Assembly (NCBI RefSeq): GCF_017876795.1
Contig: NZ_JAGIOR010000001.1
Span: 3,498,501 to 3,562,500, forward strand
DNA from: Rhizobium leguminosarum
GTDB lineage: Bacteria > Pseudomonadota > Alphaproteobacteria > Rhizobiales > Rhizobiaceae
DNA length: 64,000 nt
Direction of reading: 5' to 3'
Below, piece after piece: positions 27,934 to 37,623 of this stretch. The position numbers and the translations under genes are program-made. Within the stretch, counting starts at the first letter, position 1, and every line of letters starts with the position of its first letter. A model generated the notes under the pieces. It was not told the DNA's origin, did no database searches, and was given only the letters and a program-made list of their open reading frames with translations.

Positions 27934-29274
27934 ATGGCGTTTGCGGTCGGGACGTTCGATGACGTCACCCCTCTTGGCGGATCTGCCTTTCGTTTGCGCG
28001 GATCTCGCCGCTTTCTTTACGGCGTCGTCGGCGCCGGATTTCTGACCTCCACATGGTTGATCGCGACCTTGGCGACAATGCATTCGGTGGCCGTGCCCGT
28101 ATCTCCGCCCGACAGATTCACGCAGGTGGCATCGGCGCCGAAGGCCAAACCGGCGACGCCCCACGAACGACTGATCCATGTCGGCAAGGCCGACCGGCTG
28201 GCCGCCTTCGATGCGAAGCCGAAGATCCCGCTGACGGCGAGCCTCATTCAATCCCACGCCGAAAAGACTGCCGCCGCCGCAGCGGCACTGGCGGCACTCA
28301 CAAAACACAATCGGCTTGTCATGGCTGCCGAGCAGCCGGTCGTGGCGGCAATTTCCGACAGCGCCAAGTTCCGCAAGGATGATGTGATCACGCCGGCGCC
28401 GGTCGAACTCGCCTCGGCAGCAACCGAAGAAGACGACGCCGACCGGATCATCGTTCCCTCGAAGGAGGCCGTCGCCGCTGCCGAACTCCCGGCCCTTCTG
28501 GCACTTGCCGATGCCGGATCCCGGCAGATCGCACCGGCTCCGGTCGAACCATCAGCATCTCCGGTCCGCACAGCCGCAATTCCCGCCTCGGAACCCGCAC
28601 CGGTGGTTGTTGCCGCCGCCGACGGCGCGCCGCCTTTCGATCTGGTGCTGACGCCCAACGAAGACTCCGTGCCGCTGCCGATGGCGCGTCCCGATAGCCT
28701 TATCGGCAAGCCGGCGCCGGTCGCCAAGGGTTCGCAGCGCGCCGGCGAACCTGCACTTGCCTACGCCCAGCCAAACTCGCCGATCGAGGACGACAAGGAC
28801 GATGCAGTGCCGCGCTACGACAAGCCGGTCTTCTCGCCGAAGCTGCGCGCCGGCGTAGCGATCTACGACATCGAGAACAGCACCGTCTATCTGCCGAATG
28901 GTGAGAGGCTGGAAGCCCATTCCGGTCTCGGCAAGATGCGCGACAACCCACGTTTCGTGGACAAGAAGATGCGCGGGCCGACGCCGCCGCACACCTATGC
29001 CCTCACCGTGCGCGAGAGCCTTTTCCATGGTGTCGAGGCGCTGCGGCTGACCCCGCTCGAAGGCTCGGACGCCATCTATGACCGTGTCGGCCTGTTGGCC
29101 CACACCTACATGCTCGGCAAAAACGGCGATTCCAACGGCTGCGTCTCCTTCAAGGATTACCGCCGTTTCCTCGCCGCCTATAAGCGCGGTGACATCAGGC
29201 AGCTCGTGGTGGTGCCGCGGCTGAACAACAAACCATCCTCGACGCTCGCCTCGCTGTTTTCATCGCGCAGCTAA
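27934..29274 (+). CDS. DUF2778 (Tlde1-like L,D-transpeptidase/carboxypeptidase) protein
   Basis: A 446-residue protein. A membrane segment lies near residues 30-50 (FLYGVVGAGFLTSTWLIATL). About 250 residues of Ala/Pro-rich linker follow. The C-terminal DUF2778 domain starts near LRAGVAIYDIENSTVYLPNG and has the HTYMLGKNGDSNGCVSFKDY active-site block, with Cys in SNGCVS. DUF2778 is related to L,D-transpeptidases and includes Tlde1, a type VI effector acting on peptidoglycan. Here the protein looks membrane-anchored with the enzyme in the periplasm, so a housekeeping cell-wall role is as likely as an effector role. No T6SS genes are adjacent. I start at MAFAVG; the open frame extends 62 codons upstream. 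Confidence 0.82.
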   Translation: MAFAVGTFDDVTPLGGSAFRLRGSRRFLYGVVGAGFLTSTWLIATLATMHSVAVPVSPPDRFTQVASAPKAKPATPHERLIHVGKADRLAAFDAKPKIPLTASLIQSHAEKTAAAAAALAALTKHNRLVMAAEQPVVAAISDSAKFRKDDVITPAPVELASAATEEDDADRIIVPSKEAVAAAELPALLALADAGSRQIAPAPVEPSASPVRTAAIPASEPAPVVVAAADGAPPFDLVLTPNEDSVPLPMARPDSLIGKPAPVAKGSQRAGEPALAYAQPNSPIEDDKDDAVPRYDKPVFSPKLRAGVAIYDIENSTVYLPNGERLEAHSGLGKMRDNPRFVDKKMRGPTPPHTYALTVRESLFHGVEALRLTPLEGSDAIYDRVGLLAHTYMLGKNGDSNGCVSFKDYRRFLAAYKRGDIRQLVVVPRLNNKPSSTLASLFSSRS

Positions 29275-29302
29275 GCGACAGGAGAGCGCGTCGCCGCTGG
29301 CG

Positions 29303-30460
29303 CTATTTCAACCAGGCTGCGATTCGCTCGACCGCCTCGCCGATCTCGGCCTCTGAGCCCGCATAGGACAGACGCAAGGTTCGATGTCCTTCCAGCGGAT
29401 CGAAGTCGAGGCCGGGTGTTGCGGCGACGTCGATTTCCGCAAGCATGCGCTTGGCAAAACCCATGCTGTCATTGGTGAAGCGGGTGACGGCGAGATAGGC
29501 ATAAAAGGCGCCGTCCATCGGCGACGCGATCGAAAGGCCGATCTCCGGCAGGCGGCGCATCAGCAAGTCGCGGTTGGCGGCATAGCTCGCCTTATAGCGA
29601 TCGAGCTCAGCGCCGGCGCCAAGAGCCGCCACGGCGGCGATCTGGGAAAGCTCGGGCGGCGAGATATAGAGGCTTTGCGCCACCCGCTCGATCGGCCGCA
29701 CCAGGCGTTCCGGCAGCACCATCCAGCCGATACGCCAGCCGGTCATGCAGTAATATTTGGAGAAGGAGTTGATGACGATCACCTCGTCGGTCAGCTCCAG
29801 CGCGCTTGCCTGCTCGCCGGCGAAGGTCAGCCCGTGATAGATTTCGTCGGAGATGAAGGCGATGGAATGGGCCGCGCAGTAGTCCGCAAGCGCCTTCAGC
29901 CCATCGCGGCCGGTGACCGTGCCGGTCGGATTGGCGGGGCTTGCGAGCAGCACGCCTTTCAGCGTCACGCCGCTTTCCTTCTGCGCCGCCTCGAGACTTT
30001 CAGGCGTCAGGGTGAAGTGAGTCTCGGCGGTTACCGGCACTTCGACAACCTTCAGGCCCAGCGCGCCGAGGATATTGCGATAGGCGGGATAACCGGGTCT
30101 TGCGATCGCCACCACATCTCCGGCATCGAAGAGCGACAGGAAGGCGAGATTGAAGCCGGCCGAGGAACCGGTGGTGATGGCGATCCGCATGGGATCGATC
30201 TCCAGGCCGTGGCGATCCTTGTAGTGTCGGGCAAGTGCCGATTTCAGCCGTGCCGTTCCCAGCGCATCGGTATAACCGATCCGACCCTCGCCAAGGGCTG
30301 CGCGCGCTGCTTCAAGGGCAGCCTGAGGGGCGGGATGCGAAGGCTGACCGACCGCCATGGAGATAACGGGCTGGCCGGCCGCCCGCCGCTTCGTCGCCTC
30401 CGCCAGGACGTCCATGGCATGAAATGGCTCGACTTCGCTGCGTTTGGATATGGAAAACAA
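29303..30460 (-). CDS. Pyridoxal-phosphate-dependent aminotransferase
   Basis: A 385-residue class I/II aminotransferase. Landmarks: GQPSHPAP near the N-terminus, TTGSSAGFNLAFL, ASPANPTGTV (Asn contact), FISDEIYHGLTF (Asp/Tyr contacts), the PLP lysine in NSFSKYYCMTGWRIGW, and the substrate-carboxylate arginine in RTLRLSYAGS. The specificity is not readable; relatives include aspartate/aromatic aminotransferases and 'valine-pyruvate'-type enzymes. Convergent with the DUF2778 gene, 28 bases between ends. Confidence 0.9.
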   Translation of the reverse strand: MFSISKRSEVEPFHAMDVLAEATKRRAAGQPVISMAVGQPSHPAPQAALEAARAALGEGRIGYTDALGTARLKSALARHYKDRHGLEIDPMRIAITTGSSAGFNLAFLSLFDAGDVVAIARPGYPAYRNILGALGLKVVEVPVTAETHFTLTPESLEAAQKESGVTLKGVLLASPANPTGTVTGRDGLKALADYCAAHSIAFISDEIYHGLTFAGEQASALELTDEVIVINSFSKYYCMTGWRIGWMVLPERLVRPIERVAQSLYISPPELSQIAAVAALGAGAELDRYKASYAANRDLLMRRLPEIGLSIASPMDGAFYAYLAVTRFTNDSMGFAKRMLAEIDVAATPGLDFDPLEGHRTLRLSYAGSEAEIGEAVERIAAWLK

Positions 30461-30669
30461 GATCGCCTCTCGCTCGGCTACTTCACTGACGGCCTGACAA
30501 TTGCCGCATTAATCGGCTCATCACAATCCCGCGAGGGTCACGCTGGGATGAAAATTCCTGTTTGAAGAGAACCGAACGCACCGTACCTTGACGCGACGCA
30601 CTCAAGTCCATAACCCGGCGACGGTCTTTTCGACAGAGAGACGACCACACCGCCGTTGACGAGGATATC

Positions 30670-31428
30670 ATGGCCTTTCTTCCGAAAACCTTCACCGCAC
30701 TGGCGCTTGCCGCATCGATCGCCCTCCCGTTTCCGGCGGCAGCGCTCGACGACCAGCAGAAGAAGGAGTTCGGCGAATTCATCAAGCAATACCTGATCGA
30801 GAATCCTGAGATCATGCTCGACGTCCAGGATGCGCTGCAGAAGAAGCAGGAAGCCCAGCGGCTGGTGAAGGCCAATATGGCGATCGACGAGAACACCACC
30901 GAGATCTTCAATTCGAAGAACGACGTCACGCTCGGCAATCCCAAGGGCGATGTCACCGTCGTCGAATTCTTCGATTATAATTGCAGCTACTGCCGTCATG
31001 CGCTTCCCGACATGCAGGCGATGCTGAAGAAGGACAAGAACGTCCGTTTCGTGCTCAAGGAGTTTCCGATCCTCGGGGCGGATTCGGTCGCCGCCCACAA
31101 GGTGGCCGACGCCTTCCGCAAGCTGGCGCCGGAGAAATATGCCGATTTCCACGTCGCCCTTCTCGGCACCGAAGGCCGCGCCTCCGACGAAACGGCAGTC
31201 GCGGTTGCCGCTTCGCTCGGCGTCAGCGAAGACAAGATCCGCGCCGAAATGGCAAAGAGCCCGAATGACGGCGTCGTCCAGGCGACCTACCAGCTCGCCT
31301 CCAGTCTCGGCATCAGCGGCACGCCGTCCTATGTGATCGGCAATGAACTGGTTCCGGGCGCCGTCGGGCTCGACGATCTCGAAGCCAAGGTCAAGAATAT
31401 GCGCAGCTGCGGCAAGACCGCCTGCTGA
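30670..31428 (+). CDS. DsbA-family thiol:disulfide oxidoreductase
   Basis: A 252-residue periplasmic protein. A Sec signal peptide is clear (LALAASIALPFPAAALDD). A helical N-terminal part rich in charges follows (residues 25-80). The thioredoxin-fold domain has the CxxC site in DYNCSYCRHALPDM and the cis-Pro loop SGTPSYVIGNE. The CSYC dipeptide and N-terminal extension resemble ScsC/BdbD-like DsbA relatives that act as oxidase or isomerase. Followed 160 bases later by aroQ on the same strand. Confidence 0.93.
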   Translation: MAFLPKTFTALALAASIALPFPAAALDDQQKKEFGEFIKQYLIENPEIMLDVQDALQKKQEAQRLVKANMAIDENTTEIFNSKNDVTLGNPKGDVTVVEFFDYNCSYCRHALPDMQAMLKKDKNVRFVLKEFPILGADSVAAHKVADAFRKLAPEKYADFHVALLGTEGRASDETAVAVAASLGVSEDKIRAEMAKSPNDGVVQATYQLASSLGISGTPSYVIGNELVPGAVGLDDLEAKVKNMRSCGKTAC

Positions 31429-31588
31429 GCAAGTGAGCCGCCAGCCGGCCGCCCATCAAATCGCCAAAATCGAAGCGTTTCAACCATGTGGACAAATGTG
31501 GCGTGATTCCGTTGGCCAATCCGTAAGGGCTTTCAATCAGCCTTCACGGAGTCTATAGGTTGCCGTCGTACATTTTACGGAACATTCG

Positions 31589-32026
31589 ATGACGCAAACG
31601 ATTTTTGTCCTGAACGGCCCCAACCTGAACATGCTGGGCAAACGAGAGCCCGGCATTTATGGTGGCAAGACGCTGAAGGACATCGAGGCGGACTGCAAGG
31701 CCGCCGGCCGCGAACTCGGCTTCGACATCGATTTCCGTCAGAGCAATCACGAAGGTACGCTTGTGGACTGGTTCCATGAGGCCGATGAAAAGGCCGTCGG
31801 CGTTGCCATCAACGCAGGCGCCTATACGCATACATCGGTCGCGCTGCATGATGCGATCCGCGCTATTTCCATTCCCGTCATTGAGCTCCACATATCCAAC
31901 GTTCATGCGCGGGAAGAATTCCGCCATAAGTCGATGATCGCGCCGGCATGCAAGGGCGTGATTTGCGGCTTCGGGCCTCACAGCTACATCCTGGCGCTTC
32001 ATGCGCTGAAGAACATCACGGCATAA
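31589..32026 (+). CDS. aroQ: Type II 3-dehydroquinate dehydratase AroQ
   Basis: A 145-residue enzyme that dehydrates 3-dehydroquinate to 3-dehydroshikimate in the shikimate pathway; type II enzymes are cytosolic dodecamers. The signature [17 protein letters not shown] with catalytic Tyr, the [15 protein letters not shown] loop, and [14 protein letters not shown] with catalytic His are all present. Followed 20 bases later by accB; the pairing aroQ-accB-accC is widespread in proteobacteria. Confidence 0.97.
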   Translation: MTQTIFVLNGPNLNMLGKREPGIYGGKTLKDIEADCKAAGRELGFDIDFRQSNHEGTLVDWFHEADEKAVGVAINAGAYTHTSVALHDAIRAISIPVIELHISNVHAREEFRHKSMIAPACKGVICGFGPHSYILALHALKNITA

Positions 32027-32046
32027 GAATAAGACAGGGCAACACC

Positions 32047-32511
32047 ATGGCTGAAAAGAAATCGGGTATCGATCAGGCACTGATCCGCGATCTCGCCAAT
32101 ATCCTCAACGAGACGGATCTGACGGAGATCGAGGTCGAGCAGGACGACCTGCGCATTCGCGTTTCGCGCGCCGGCACGCCGCAATATGTCCAGGCGCCGA
32201 TCGCAGCACCGGCCTATGCCGCAGCCGCCGCTCCGGCAGCAGCAAGCGCGCCGGCCGCCGCTCCCGCCCGCAACCCCGCCAATGTCGTCAGTGCACCGAT
32301 GGTCGGCACCGTCTATATGGCGCCGGCTCCCGGTGCGCGTGCCTTCATCGAAGTCGGCGCGACCGTCAAGGAAGGCCAGACGCTGATCATCATCGAAGCG
32401 ATGAAGACGATGAACCAGATCCCCTCGCCGAAGTCGGGCACGGTAACCGAGATCCTCGTCGATGACGGACATCCCGTCGAATACGGCCAAGCCCTCGTCG
32501 TCATCGAATAG
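32047..32511 (+). CDS. accB: Acetyl-CoA carboxylase biotin carboxyl carrier protein
   Basis: A 154-residue carrier that holds biotin and shuttles CO2 between AccC and the AccAD transferase in fatty acid synthesis. It has an N-terminal helical part, an Ala/Pro-rich swinging linker (about residues 55-80), and the biotinyl domain with the target lysine in [11 protein letters not shown]. The start ATG follows the aroQ stop by 20 bases with AGGGCAA as the ribosome site. accC starts 10 bases after its stop. Confidence 0.97.
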   Translation: MAEKKSGIDQALIRDLANILNETDLTEIEVEQDDLRIRVSRAGTPQYVQAPIAAPAYAAAAAPAAASAPAAAPARNPANVVSAPMVGTVYMAPAPGARAFIEVGATVKEGQTLIIIEAMKTMNQIPSPKSGTVTEILVDDGHPVEYGQALVVIE

Positions 32512-32521
32512 GCCCATGCCC

Positions 32522-33871
32522 ATGATTTCGAAGATCCTCATCGCCAATCGCGGGGAAATTGCCCTTCGCGTGCTTCGGGCCTGCAAGGAGCTCGGCATCG
32601 CCTGCGTCGTGGTTCATTCCACCGCCGACGCCGATGCCATGCATGTGCGCCTTGCCGACGAAAGTGTCTGCATCGGCCCGCCCTCCTCACGCGAGAGCTA
32701 TCTCAACATCCACCAGATTGTCGCCGCCTGCGAGATCACCGGCGCCGACGCCGTGCATCCGGGCTACGGCTTTCTGTCGGAGAATGCCAAGTTCGCCGAT
32801 ATTCTCGAAGCCCACGGCATCACCTTCATCGGCCCGACGGCGGACCATATCCGCATCATGGGCGACAAGATCACCGCCAAGACGACGGCGCTGGAACTCG
32901 GCATTCCCGTCGTTCCGGGCTCGGACGGCGAAGTGAAGACCGAAGAGGATGCACTGAAGACAGCCGCTGAAATCGGCTATCCCGTGCTGATCAAGGCAAC
33001 GGCCGGCGGCGGCGGGCGCGGCATGAAGGTCGCCAAGAGCGAGGCCGACGTGATCGAAGCCTGGTCGACGGCGCGCACGGAAGCGGCAGCCGCCTTCGGC
33101 AACGATGCCGTCTATATGGAAAAATATCTCGGCAAGCCGCGCCACATCGAAATCCAGGTGTTCGGCGACGGCGAAGGCAATGCCATCCATCTCGGCGAGC
33201 GCGACTGCTCGCTGCAGCGCCGCCACCAGAAGGTCTGGGAAGAGGCGAATTCGCCGGCGCTCAACGTCGAGCAGCGGATGAAGATCGGCCAGGTCTGCGC
33301 CGACGCCATGAAGAAGCTGAAATATCGCGGCGCCGGCACGATCGAATTTCTCTACGAGAATGGCGAGTTCTATTTCATCGAAATGAACACCCGCCTGCAG
33401 GTGGAGCATCCGATCACCGAAGCGATCACCGGCATCGACCTCGTGCACGAGCAGATCCGCGTCGCCTCCGGCGGCGGTCTCTCGGTGACGCAGGATGAAG
33501 TGCATTTTTCCGGTCATGCCATCGAATGCCGGATCAATGCCGAGCACGCGCGCACCTTCGTGCCCTCGCCCGGCACGATCACGCATTTCCACGCGCCGGG
33601 TGGTCTCGGCGTACGCATCGATTCCGGCGCCTATCAGGGCTACAAGATCCCGCCTTATTACGACAGCCTCATCGGCAAGCTGATCGTGCACGGCCGTACT
33701 CGCGTCGAATGCATGATGCGGCTGCGCCGGGCGCTCGACGAATTCGTCGTCGACGGCATCAATACGACGCTGCCGCTGTTCCAGGATCTCGTTTCCAACC
33801 AGGATATCGCCAACGGCGACTACGACATCCACTGGCTGGAAGACTACCTCGCCAACACACCGGCGGCATAG
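32522..33871 (+). CDS. accC: Acetyl-CoA carboxylase biotin carboxylase subunit
   Basis: A 449-residue ATP-grasp enzyme that carboxylates biotin on AccB. It has the N-terminal preATP-grasp fold ([19 protein letters not shown]), the Gly-rich loop [10 protein letters not shown], the metal and bicarbonate residues in [16 protein letters not shown], and the C-terminal biotin carboxylase domain. I start at MISK; an ATG two codons earlier is possible. The aat start lies 7 bases after the stop, so aroQ-accB-accC-aat probably form one operon. Confidence 0.97.
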   Translation: MISKILIANRGEIALRVLRACKELGIACVVVHSTADADAMHVRLADESVCIGPPSSRESYLNIHQIVAACEITGADAVHPGYGFLSENAKFADILEAHGITFIGPTADHIRIMGDKITAKTTALELGIPVVPGSDGEVKTEEDALKTAAEIGYPVLIKATAGGGGRGMKVAKSEADVIEAWSTARTEAAAAFGNDAVYMEKYLGKPRHIEIQVFGDGEGNAIHLGERDCSLQRRHQKVWEEANSPALNVEQRMKIGQVCADAMKKLKYRGAGTIEFLYENGEFYFIEMNTRLQVEHPITEAITGIDLVHEQIRVASGGGLSVTQDEVHFSGHAIECRINAEHARTFVPSPGTITHFHAPGGLGVRIDSGAYQGYKIPPYYDSLIGKLIVHGRTRVECMMRLRRALDEFVVDGINTTLPLFQDLVSNQDIANGDYDIHWLEDYLANTPAA

Positions 33872-33878
33872 GCCAGGA

Positions 33879-34493
33879 ATGGCAGGATCGCGCAGGAAGT
33901 CACCAGGCATTACCCCTGAAATCCTCCTGCGCGCCTATTCCATCGGCCTCTTCCCGATGGCCGAATCCGCCGACGACCCGGAAATCTTCTGGGTCGAGCC
34001 GGAATTGCGTGGCGTGCTGCCGTTCGACCATTTCCACGTGTCGAAGAGCCTTGCCAAGACGGTGCGCAGGAAACCCTTCGAGATCCGTTTCGATCACGCT
34101 TTCGACCAGGTGATCACGGCTTGCGCGGAGGAGACATCCGGTCGCCCGAGTACCTGGATCAACAGAACAATCAGGTCCCTTTACGCGACGCTGTTCGACA
34201 TGGGCCATGCCCATACCGTCGAAGCCTGGGACGGCGATGATCTGGTCGGCGGTCTCTACGGCGTCTCGCTCGGCTCGGCCTTCTTCGGCGAAAGCATGTT
34301 TTCGCGCCGGACGGATGCCTCGAAGATCTGCCTCGTGCATCTGGTCGACCGGCTGCGGGAAAAAGGCTTCACCCTGCTCGATACACAGTTCACCACCGAA
34401 CACCTGAAGACGTTCGGAGCGATAGACGTTCCGAAGGCCGATTATGCCGGGATACTGGCCGCGGCGATGGAATCGCCACACCTTAAGTTTTAA
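33879..34493 (+). CDS. aat: Leucyl/phenylalanyl-tRNA--protein transferase Aat
   Basis: A 204-residue enzyme that adds Leu or Phe from tRNA to the N-terminus of proteins starting with Lys or Arg, marking them for ClpSAP degradation (N-end rule). Family blocks: [44 protein letters not shown] and [16 protein letters not shown]. The length is usual for alphaproteobacterial Aat. It begins 7 bases after accC. Confidence 0.96.
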   Translation: MAGSRRKSPGITPEILLRAYSIGLFPMAESADDPEIFWVEPELRGVLPFDHFHVSKSLAKTVRRKPFEIRFDHAFDQVITACAEETSGRPSTWINRTIRSLYATLFDMGHAHTVEAWDGDDLVGGLYGVSLGSAFFGESMFSRRTDASKICLVHLVDRLREKGFTLLDTQFTTEHLKTFGAIDVPKADYAGILAAAMESPHLKF

Positions 34494-34568
34494 GCCAGAT
34501 CGTTTCATCCAGGCGTTGATTTTCGACCCGATTTGATTAGGTTCGCGAACGCAACGGGGGATAGAATT

Positions 34569-35498
34569 TTGAAACGATATTTTGCGGCCGCGATCCTTTT
34601 CACTTTATTTTCAAGTCAAGCCGCAGCACGCCCCTACCAGGACGTGTTCCCCAACAGGACCGATTTTACCGACGCAGAAAAGCCATTGCTGGAGAAGCTC
34701 GATTTTCAGCAGGGTGTGATCAAGCTGCCTGACGCCAAGGCAACTTTGAACGTGCCCGCCGACTTCTATTATCTGAGCCCTGCCGACGCGATGACGGTAC
34801 TCGTCGATATCTGGGGAAATCCTCGGACGGCCGCGGAGGGAACGATGGGGATGATCTTCCCGGCGAAATACGCACCGACCGATGTCGATGCCTGGGGTTC
34901 CACCGTAGAATACAGCGCCGACGGCTATGTCTCGGACGCCGATGCCACCACAACGAATTACGACGAACTGCTACAAAACATCAAAGATTCCATCCGGGAG
35001 AACAATGTCGAGCGCGAAGAGCAGGGATTTCCAAAGATCACCCTGGTCGGCTGGGCTTCCGCGCCGCATTACGACACATCGGCGCATGCGATGCACTGGG
35101 CGCGTGATCTCATGTTCGGCGATGACACGAAGCCGCAGCACACGCTGAACTATTCCGTGCGAGTGCTCGGCCGCGAGGGCGTATTCCAATTCAACTTCAT
35201 AGCCGGCCTCGATCAATTGAAGGAGATCGAGGGCGTCATTCCGACCGTCACCAAGCTCGTGCAGTTCGATAAGGGAATGGCCTATACCGACTATGTTGAA
35301 GGCGACAAGATCGCGGCCTATGGGATGGCGGGAATGATCGCTGCGGGCGCCGGCGCCAAGATTGCTGCAAAGGTGGGATTGCTGGCGCTTGCCCTCGCCT
35401 TCTTCAAAAAAGCCGGCATCCTCGTCGTCATCGTGCTTGGCGGTGCGCTTCGCTTTGCCAAGGGCCTTTTCAAGAGGGACAAGACACCCAATGCATAG
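34569..35498 (+). CDS. DUF2167 domain-containing membrane protein
   Basis: A 309-residue protein. The start is a TTG (reading MKRYFAAAILFTLFSSQAAA) placed after GGGGGAT; an earlier in-frame TTG at 34533 would hide the signal peptide. Mature DUF2167 blocks are LVDIWGNPRTA, VDAWGSTVEYSADGYVSDADA and GWASAPHYDTSAHAMHWA. Two hydrophobic C-terminal segments (AGMIAAGAGAKIAAKVGLLA and AGILVVIVLGGAL) should anchor it, ending in a basic tail. Mostly periplasmic. Function unknown; relatives in other bacteria are called YjfL-like. Confidence 0.85.
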   Translation: MKRYFAAAILFTLFSSQAAARPYQDVFPNRTDFTDAEKPLLEKLDFQQGVIKLPDAKATLNVPADFYYLSPADAMTVLVDIWGNPRTAAEGTMGMIFPAKYAPTDVDAWGSTVEYSADGYVSDADATTTNYDELLQNIKDSIRENNVEREEQGFPKITLVGWASAPHYDTSAHAMHWARDLMFGDDTKPQHTLNYSVRVLGREGVFQFNFIAGLDQLKEIEGVIPTVTKLVQFDKGMAYTDYVEGDKIAAYGMAGMIAAGAGAKIAAKVGLLALALAFFKKAGILVVIVLGGALRFAKGLFKRDKTPNA

Positions 35499-35581
35499 GG
35501 CCGCGCGCCGCGCTGCTGCATAATCCTCGGATCGCCATTGTATCGCAATTAACGCGCGGCGTTGTAGGGGCGAGACGCGTT

Positions 35582-36022
35582 TTAGCGGGCTGTCGCCTTG
35601 GTGCCGTCAGGAGCCGGGACGTCCGAGTTTGCCTTGCAGTCCTTCAGCCAGACGTCGTAGATCGGGTGTTCGACGGCGTTAAGGCCGGGGCTGGCGGCAA
35701 ACATCCAGCCGGTGAAGATGCGGCGGATCTTGCGGTCGAGGGTGATCTCGTCGACCTCGACGAAACCGTCGATCTTCTGTGCTTCGGCCTGGTCGCGCGA
35801 ATAACAGGCCTTCGGTGTCACCTGCAGCGCACCGAACTGAACGGTCTCGTTGACATAGACGTCGAAGGTGGTGATGCGACCGGTGATCTTGTCGAGGCCG
35901 GAGAAGACGGCTACCGGATTTTCAATGCGTGCGGCATTTGCCGCAACTGGCGGAAGCAAGGCCGAGAGCGCCAGCAGCGATCCGGCGGCACGCAGCACCC
36001 TGTTCCGCGTGAAGAGCTTCAT
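35582..36022 (-). CDS. DUF2155 domain-containing exported protein
   Basis: A 146-residue protein with a Sec signal (LLALSALLPPVAANAARIEN). The DUF2155 domain has VFSGLDKITGRITTFDV, FGALQVTPKACYSRD, FTGWMFAASPGLNAVEHPIYDVWLKDC. Known only from alphaproteobacteria, and usually adjacent to the NDUFA12-like gene as here (about 115 bases apart, same strand). Two conserved Cys could form a disulfide. Function unknown. Confidence 0.9.
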   Translation of the reverse strand: MKLFTRNRVLRAAGSLLALSALLPPVAANAARIENPVAVFSGLDKITGRITTFDVYVNETVQFGALQVTPKACYSRDQAEAQKIDGFVEVDEITLDRKIRRIFTGWMFAASPGLNAVEHPIYDVWLKDCKANSDVPAPDGTKATAR

Positions 36023-36136
36023 GTTTACCCGTCTCCAGACATTCTTCGTTCACGGCCGCGGTCAAGCGCGGCCAACCTGCGGGTAAAGGTCAATTGTGGC
36101 CAAAAGCCGGGTTTGGGATTACCCGGTCGAGCCGTC

Positions 36137-36535
36137 TCAGTTGCCCGGCGTCCAGGCGTCGTAATCGCCGGTGACCCGCGGACGCTCACCCGGAGCGGCA
36201 ATGGAGCCCGGCGGACGGTAAGCCTGCGAAGAACCGGTGAAGTTGGGGCGATGCGCCTTCTGCCATTCCTTGGCGACGTAGTTTTCCTTGGACGGGGGAA
36301 CGTCGGTGCGATGATGCATCCAGCCATGCCAGCCCGGCGGAATGGCCGAGGCATCGGCATAACCCTTGTAGATTACCCAACGCTTCGGCAGACCGTAGGA
36401 AGACATGCCGCCTTCGTAGTAGACGTTGCCGAATTCATCCTCGCCGACGCGCTTGCCGAAACGCCAGGTCGCAAAACGCGTGCCCATCGTCTGACTGTTC
36501 CACCAGGTAAAGGTCTGAACCAGAAGATTCCACAT
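36137..36535 (-). CDS. NADH:ubiquinone oxidoreductase subunit NDUFA12 (B17.2-like)
   Basis: A 132-residue protein related to mitochondrial NDUFA12, an accessory subunit of complex I. Blocks: MWNLLVQTFTWWNSQTMGT, GEDEFGNVYYEGG, RWVIYKGYADASAIPPGWHGWMHH and NFTGSSQAYRPPGS. I start at MWNLL because AAGGAAAAG sits just before it; the frame is open 11 codons further. Cytosolic side of the inner membrane. It is followed by DUF2155. Confidence 0.93.
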   Translation of the reverse strand: MWNLLVQTFTWWNSQTMGTRFATWRFGKRVGEDEFGNVYYEGGMSSYGLPKRWVIYKGYADASAIPPGWHGWMHHRTDVPPSKENYVAKEWQKAHRPNFTGSSQAYRPPGSIAAPGERPRVTGDYDAWTPGN

Positions 36536-36638
36536 GTCTTTTCCTTGTGCCCGCCAGATGCGGGCCAAACCAGAATTCGTTTTCTCGCTTATGCCGTCGC
36601 CAAGCCGAATTGTCCAGCGATTCCACGACAGCCGCGGG

Positions 36639-37112
36639 TCATTTCAAAGCCATCTTGAAGCCGAGATGCGAGGGCTTGAAGCCCAGTCTTTCATAGAAAC
36701 GATGGGCATCCTTGCGGATCGCATTCGAGGTCAACTGCACCAGCCGCACGCCGCGGCCTTTTGCCTCGGCAATGGCGAATTCGATCATCCGTGCGCCGAT
36801 CCCCTGCCCGCGCATATCGGCGCGGGCCTGCACCGCCTCGATGATCATCGCCGAGGAACCGCGGCCGGTTAGCGTGGTCGTCAGCATCGTCTGAAACGTG
36901 CCGACGACCTCACCGCCCCACTCCGCGACATAAAGCGCCTGGTCGGGCGAAGCTTCGATGGCTGCGAAGGCCCTGACATAGTCTGGAAAGGCCTCGGGAT
37001 CGATCGTATCGCCATGACCACCAAGCGCATCGGCTGCGAACAGGGCCACCAGAGCCGGCAGATCCTGCGTCCGCGCTTGGCGAACGACAATGTCGGACAA
37101 CGCGGACGCCAT
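36639..37112 (-). CDS. GNAT family N-acetyltransferase
   Basis: 157 residues with the GNAT acetyl-CoA loop RADMRGQGIGARMIEFAIAEAKGRG and the C-terminal YERLGFKPSHLGF. Starts 4 bases after the preceding GNAT gene, so gatB-GNAT-GNAT read as one operon. Acceptor substrate unknown. Confidence 0.88.
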   Translation of the reverse strand: MASALSDIVVRQARTQDLPALVALFAADALGGHGDTIDPEAFPDYVRAFAAIEASPDQALYVAEWGGEVVGTFQTMLTTTLTGRGSSAMIIEAVQARADMRGQGIGARMIEFAIAEAKGRGVRLVQLTSNAIRKDAHRFYERLGFKPSHLGFKMALK

Positions 37113-37116
37113 GGAC

Positions 37117-37620
37117 TCAATTCCCTTCGAGCGGTTTTTCGAAAATCAGCGTGGGAATGCCGGATTGCCCGGGCGCGCCATTCTCTTTGCGCCCAACCTC
37201 GGTGAAGCCGTGCGCCTGGTAGAAGGCGATCGCCGCCGCATTCTGCGGCTCGACTTCGAGACGCATGAATTCCGCATCCGGGAAGCAGGTTTCGAGCTCG
37301 GCGAAAAGATCGCGGCCGATGCCCTGGCGCTGCAGCGCCGGGCTGACGTAGAGAAGATGCAGCGTGACCGTTTTCGTCAGCTCCTGCGACATCGCCGCAT
37401 AAGCCATGCCGCCGATAGTGCGGCCATCGTCGGCAACGAGGAATTCGGCGTCCTTTCGCACCAGGCGCGCCTTCAGTGCGGCGAGAGAAAGGAGCTGGGT
37501 GGTGAGCTCATCCACCCTGGCCCTGCCATGCAGGCCGTCATAGGTGGCGTGAAAGCTCTCCACCAGCAGAGCGCGAACCTTTTCCAGATCACGCTCGCCG
37601 GCAGTGCGGACGAAATACAC
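37117..37620 (-). CDS. GNAT family N-acetyltransferase
   Basis: 167 residues, starting at GTG (MYFVRTAGERDLEKVRALL). Acetyl-CoA motif VSPALQRQGIGRDLFAELE, then FYQAHGFTEVGRKEN near the C-terminus. The start lies 3 bases after the gatB stop, and the GAGGAA ribosome site is inside the gatB end, so translation is coupled. It is distinct in sequence from the second GNAT downstream. Acceptor unknown. Confidence 0.88.
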   Translation of the reverse strand: MYFVRTAGERDLEKVRALLVESFHATYDGLHGRARVDELTTQLLSLAALKARLVRKDAEFLVADDGRTIGGMAYAAMSQELTKTVTLHLLYVSPALQRQGIGRDLFAELETCFPDAEFMRLEVEPQNAAAIAFYQAHGFTEVGRKENGAPGQSGIPTLIFEKPLEGN

Positions 37621-37623
37621 CGC

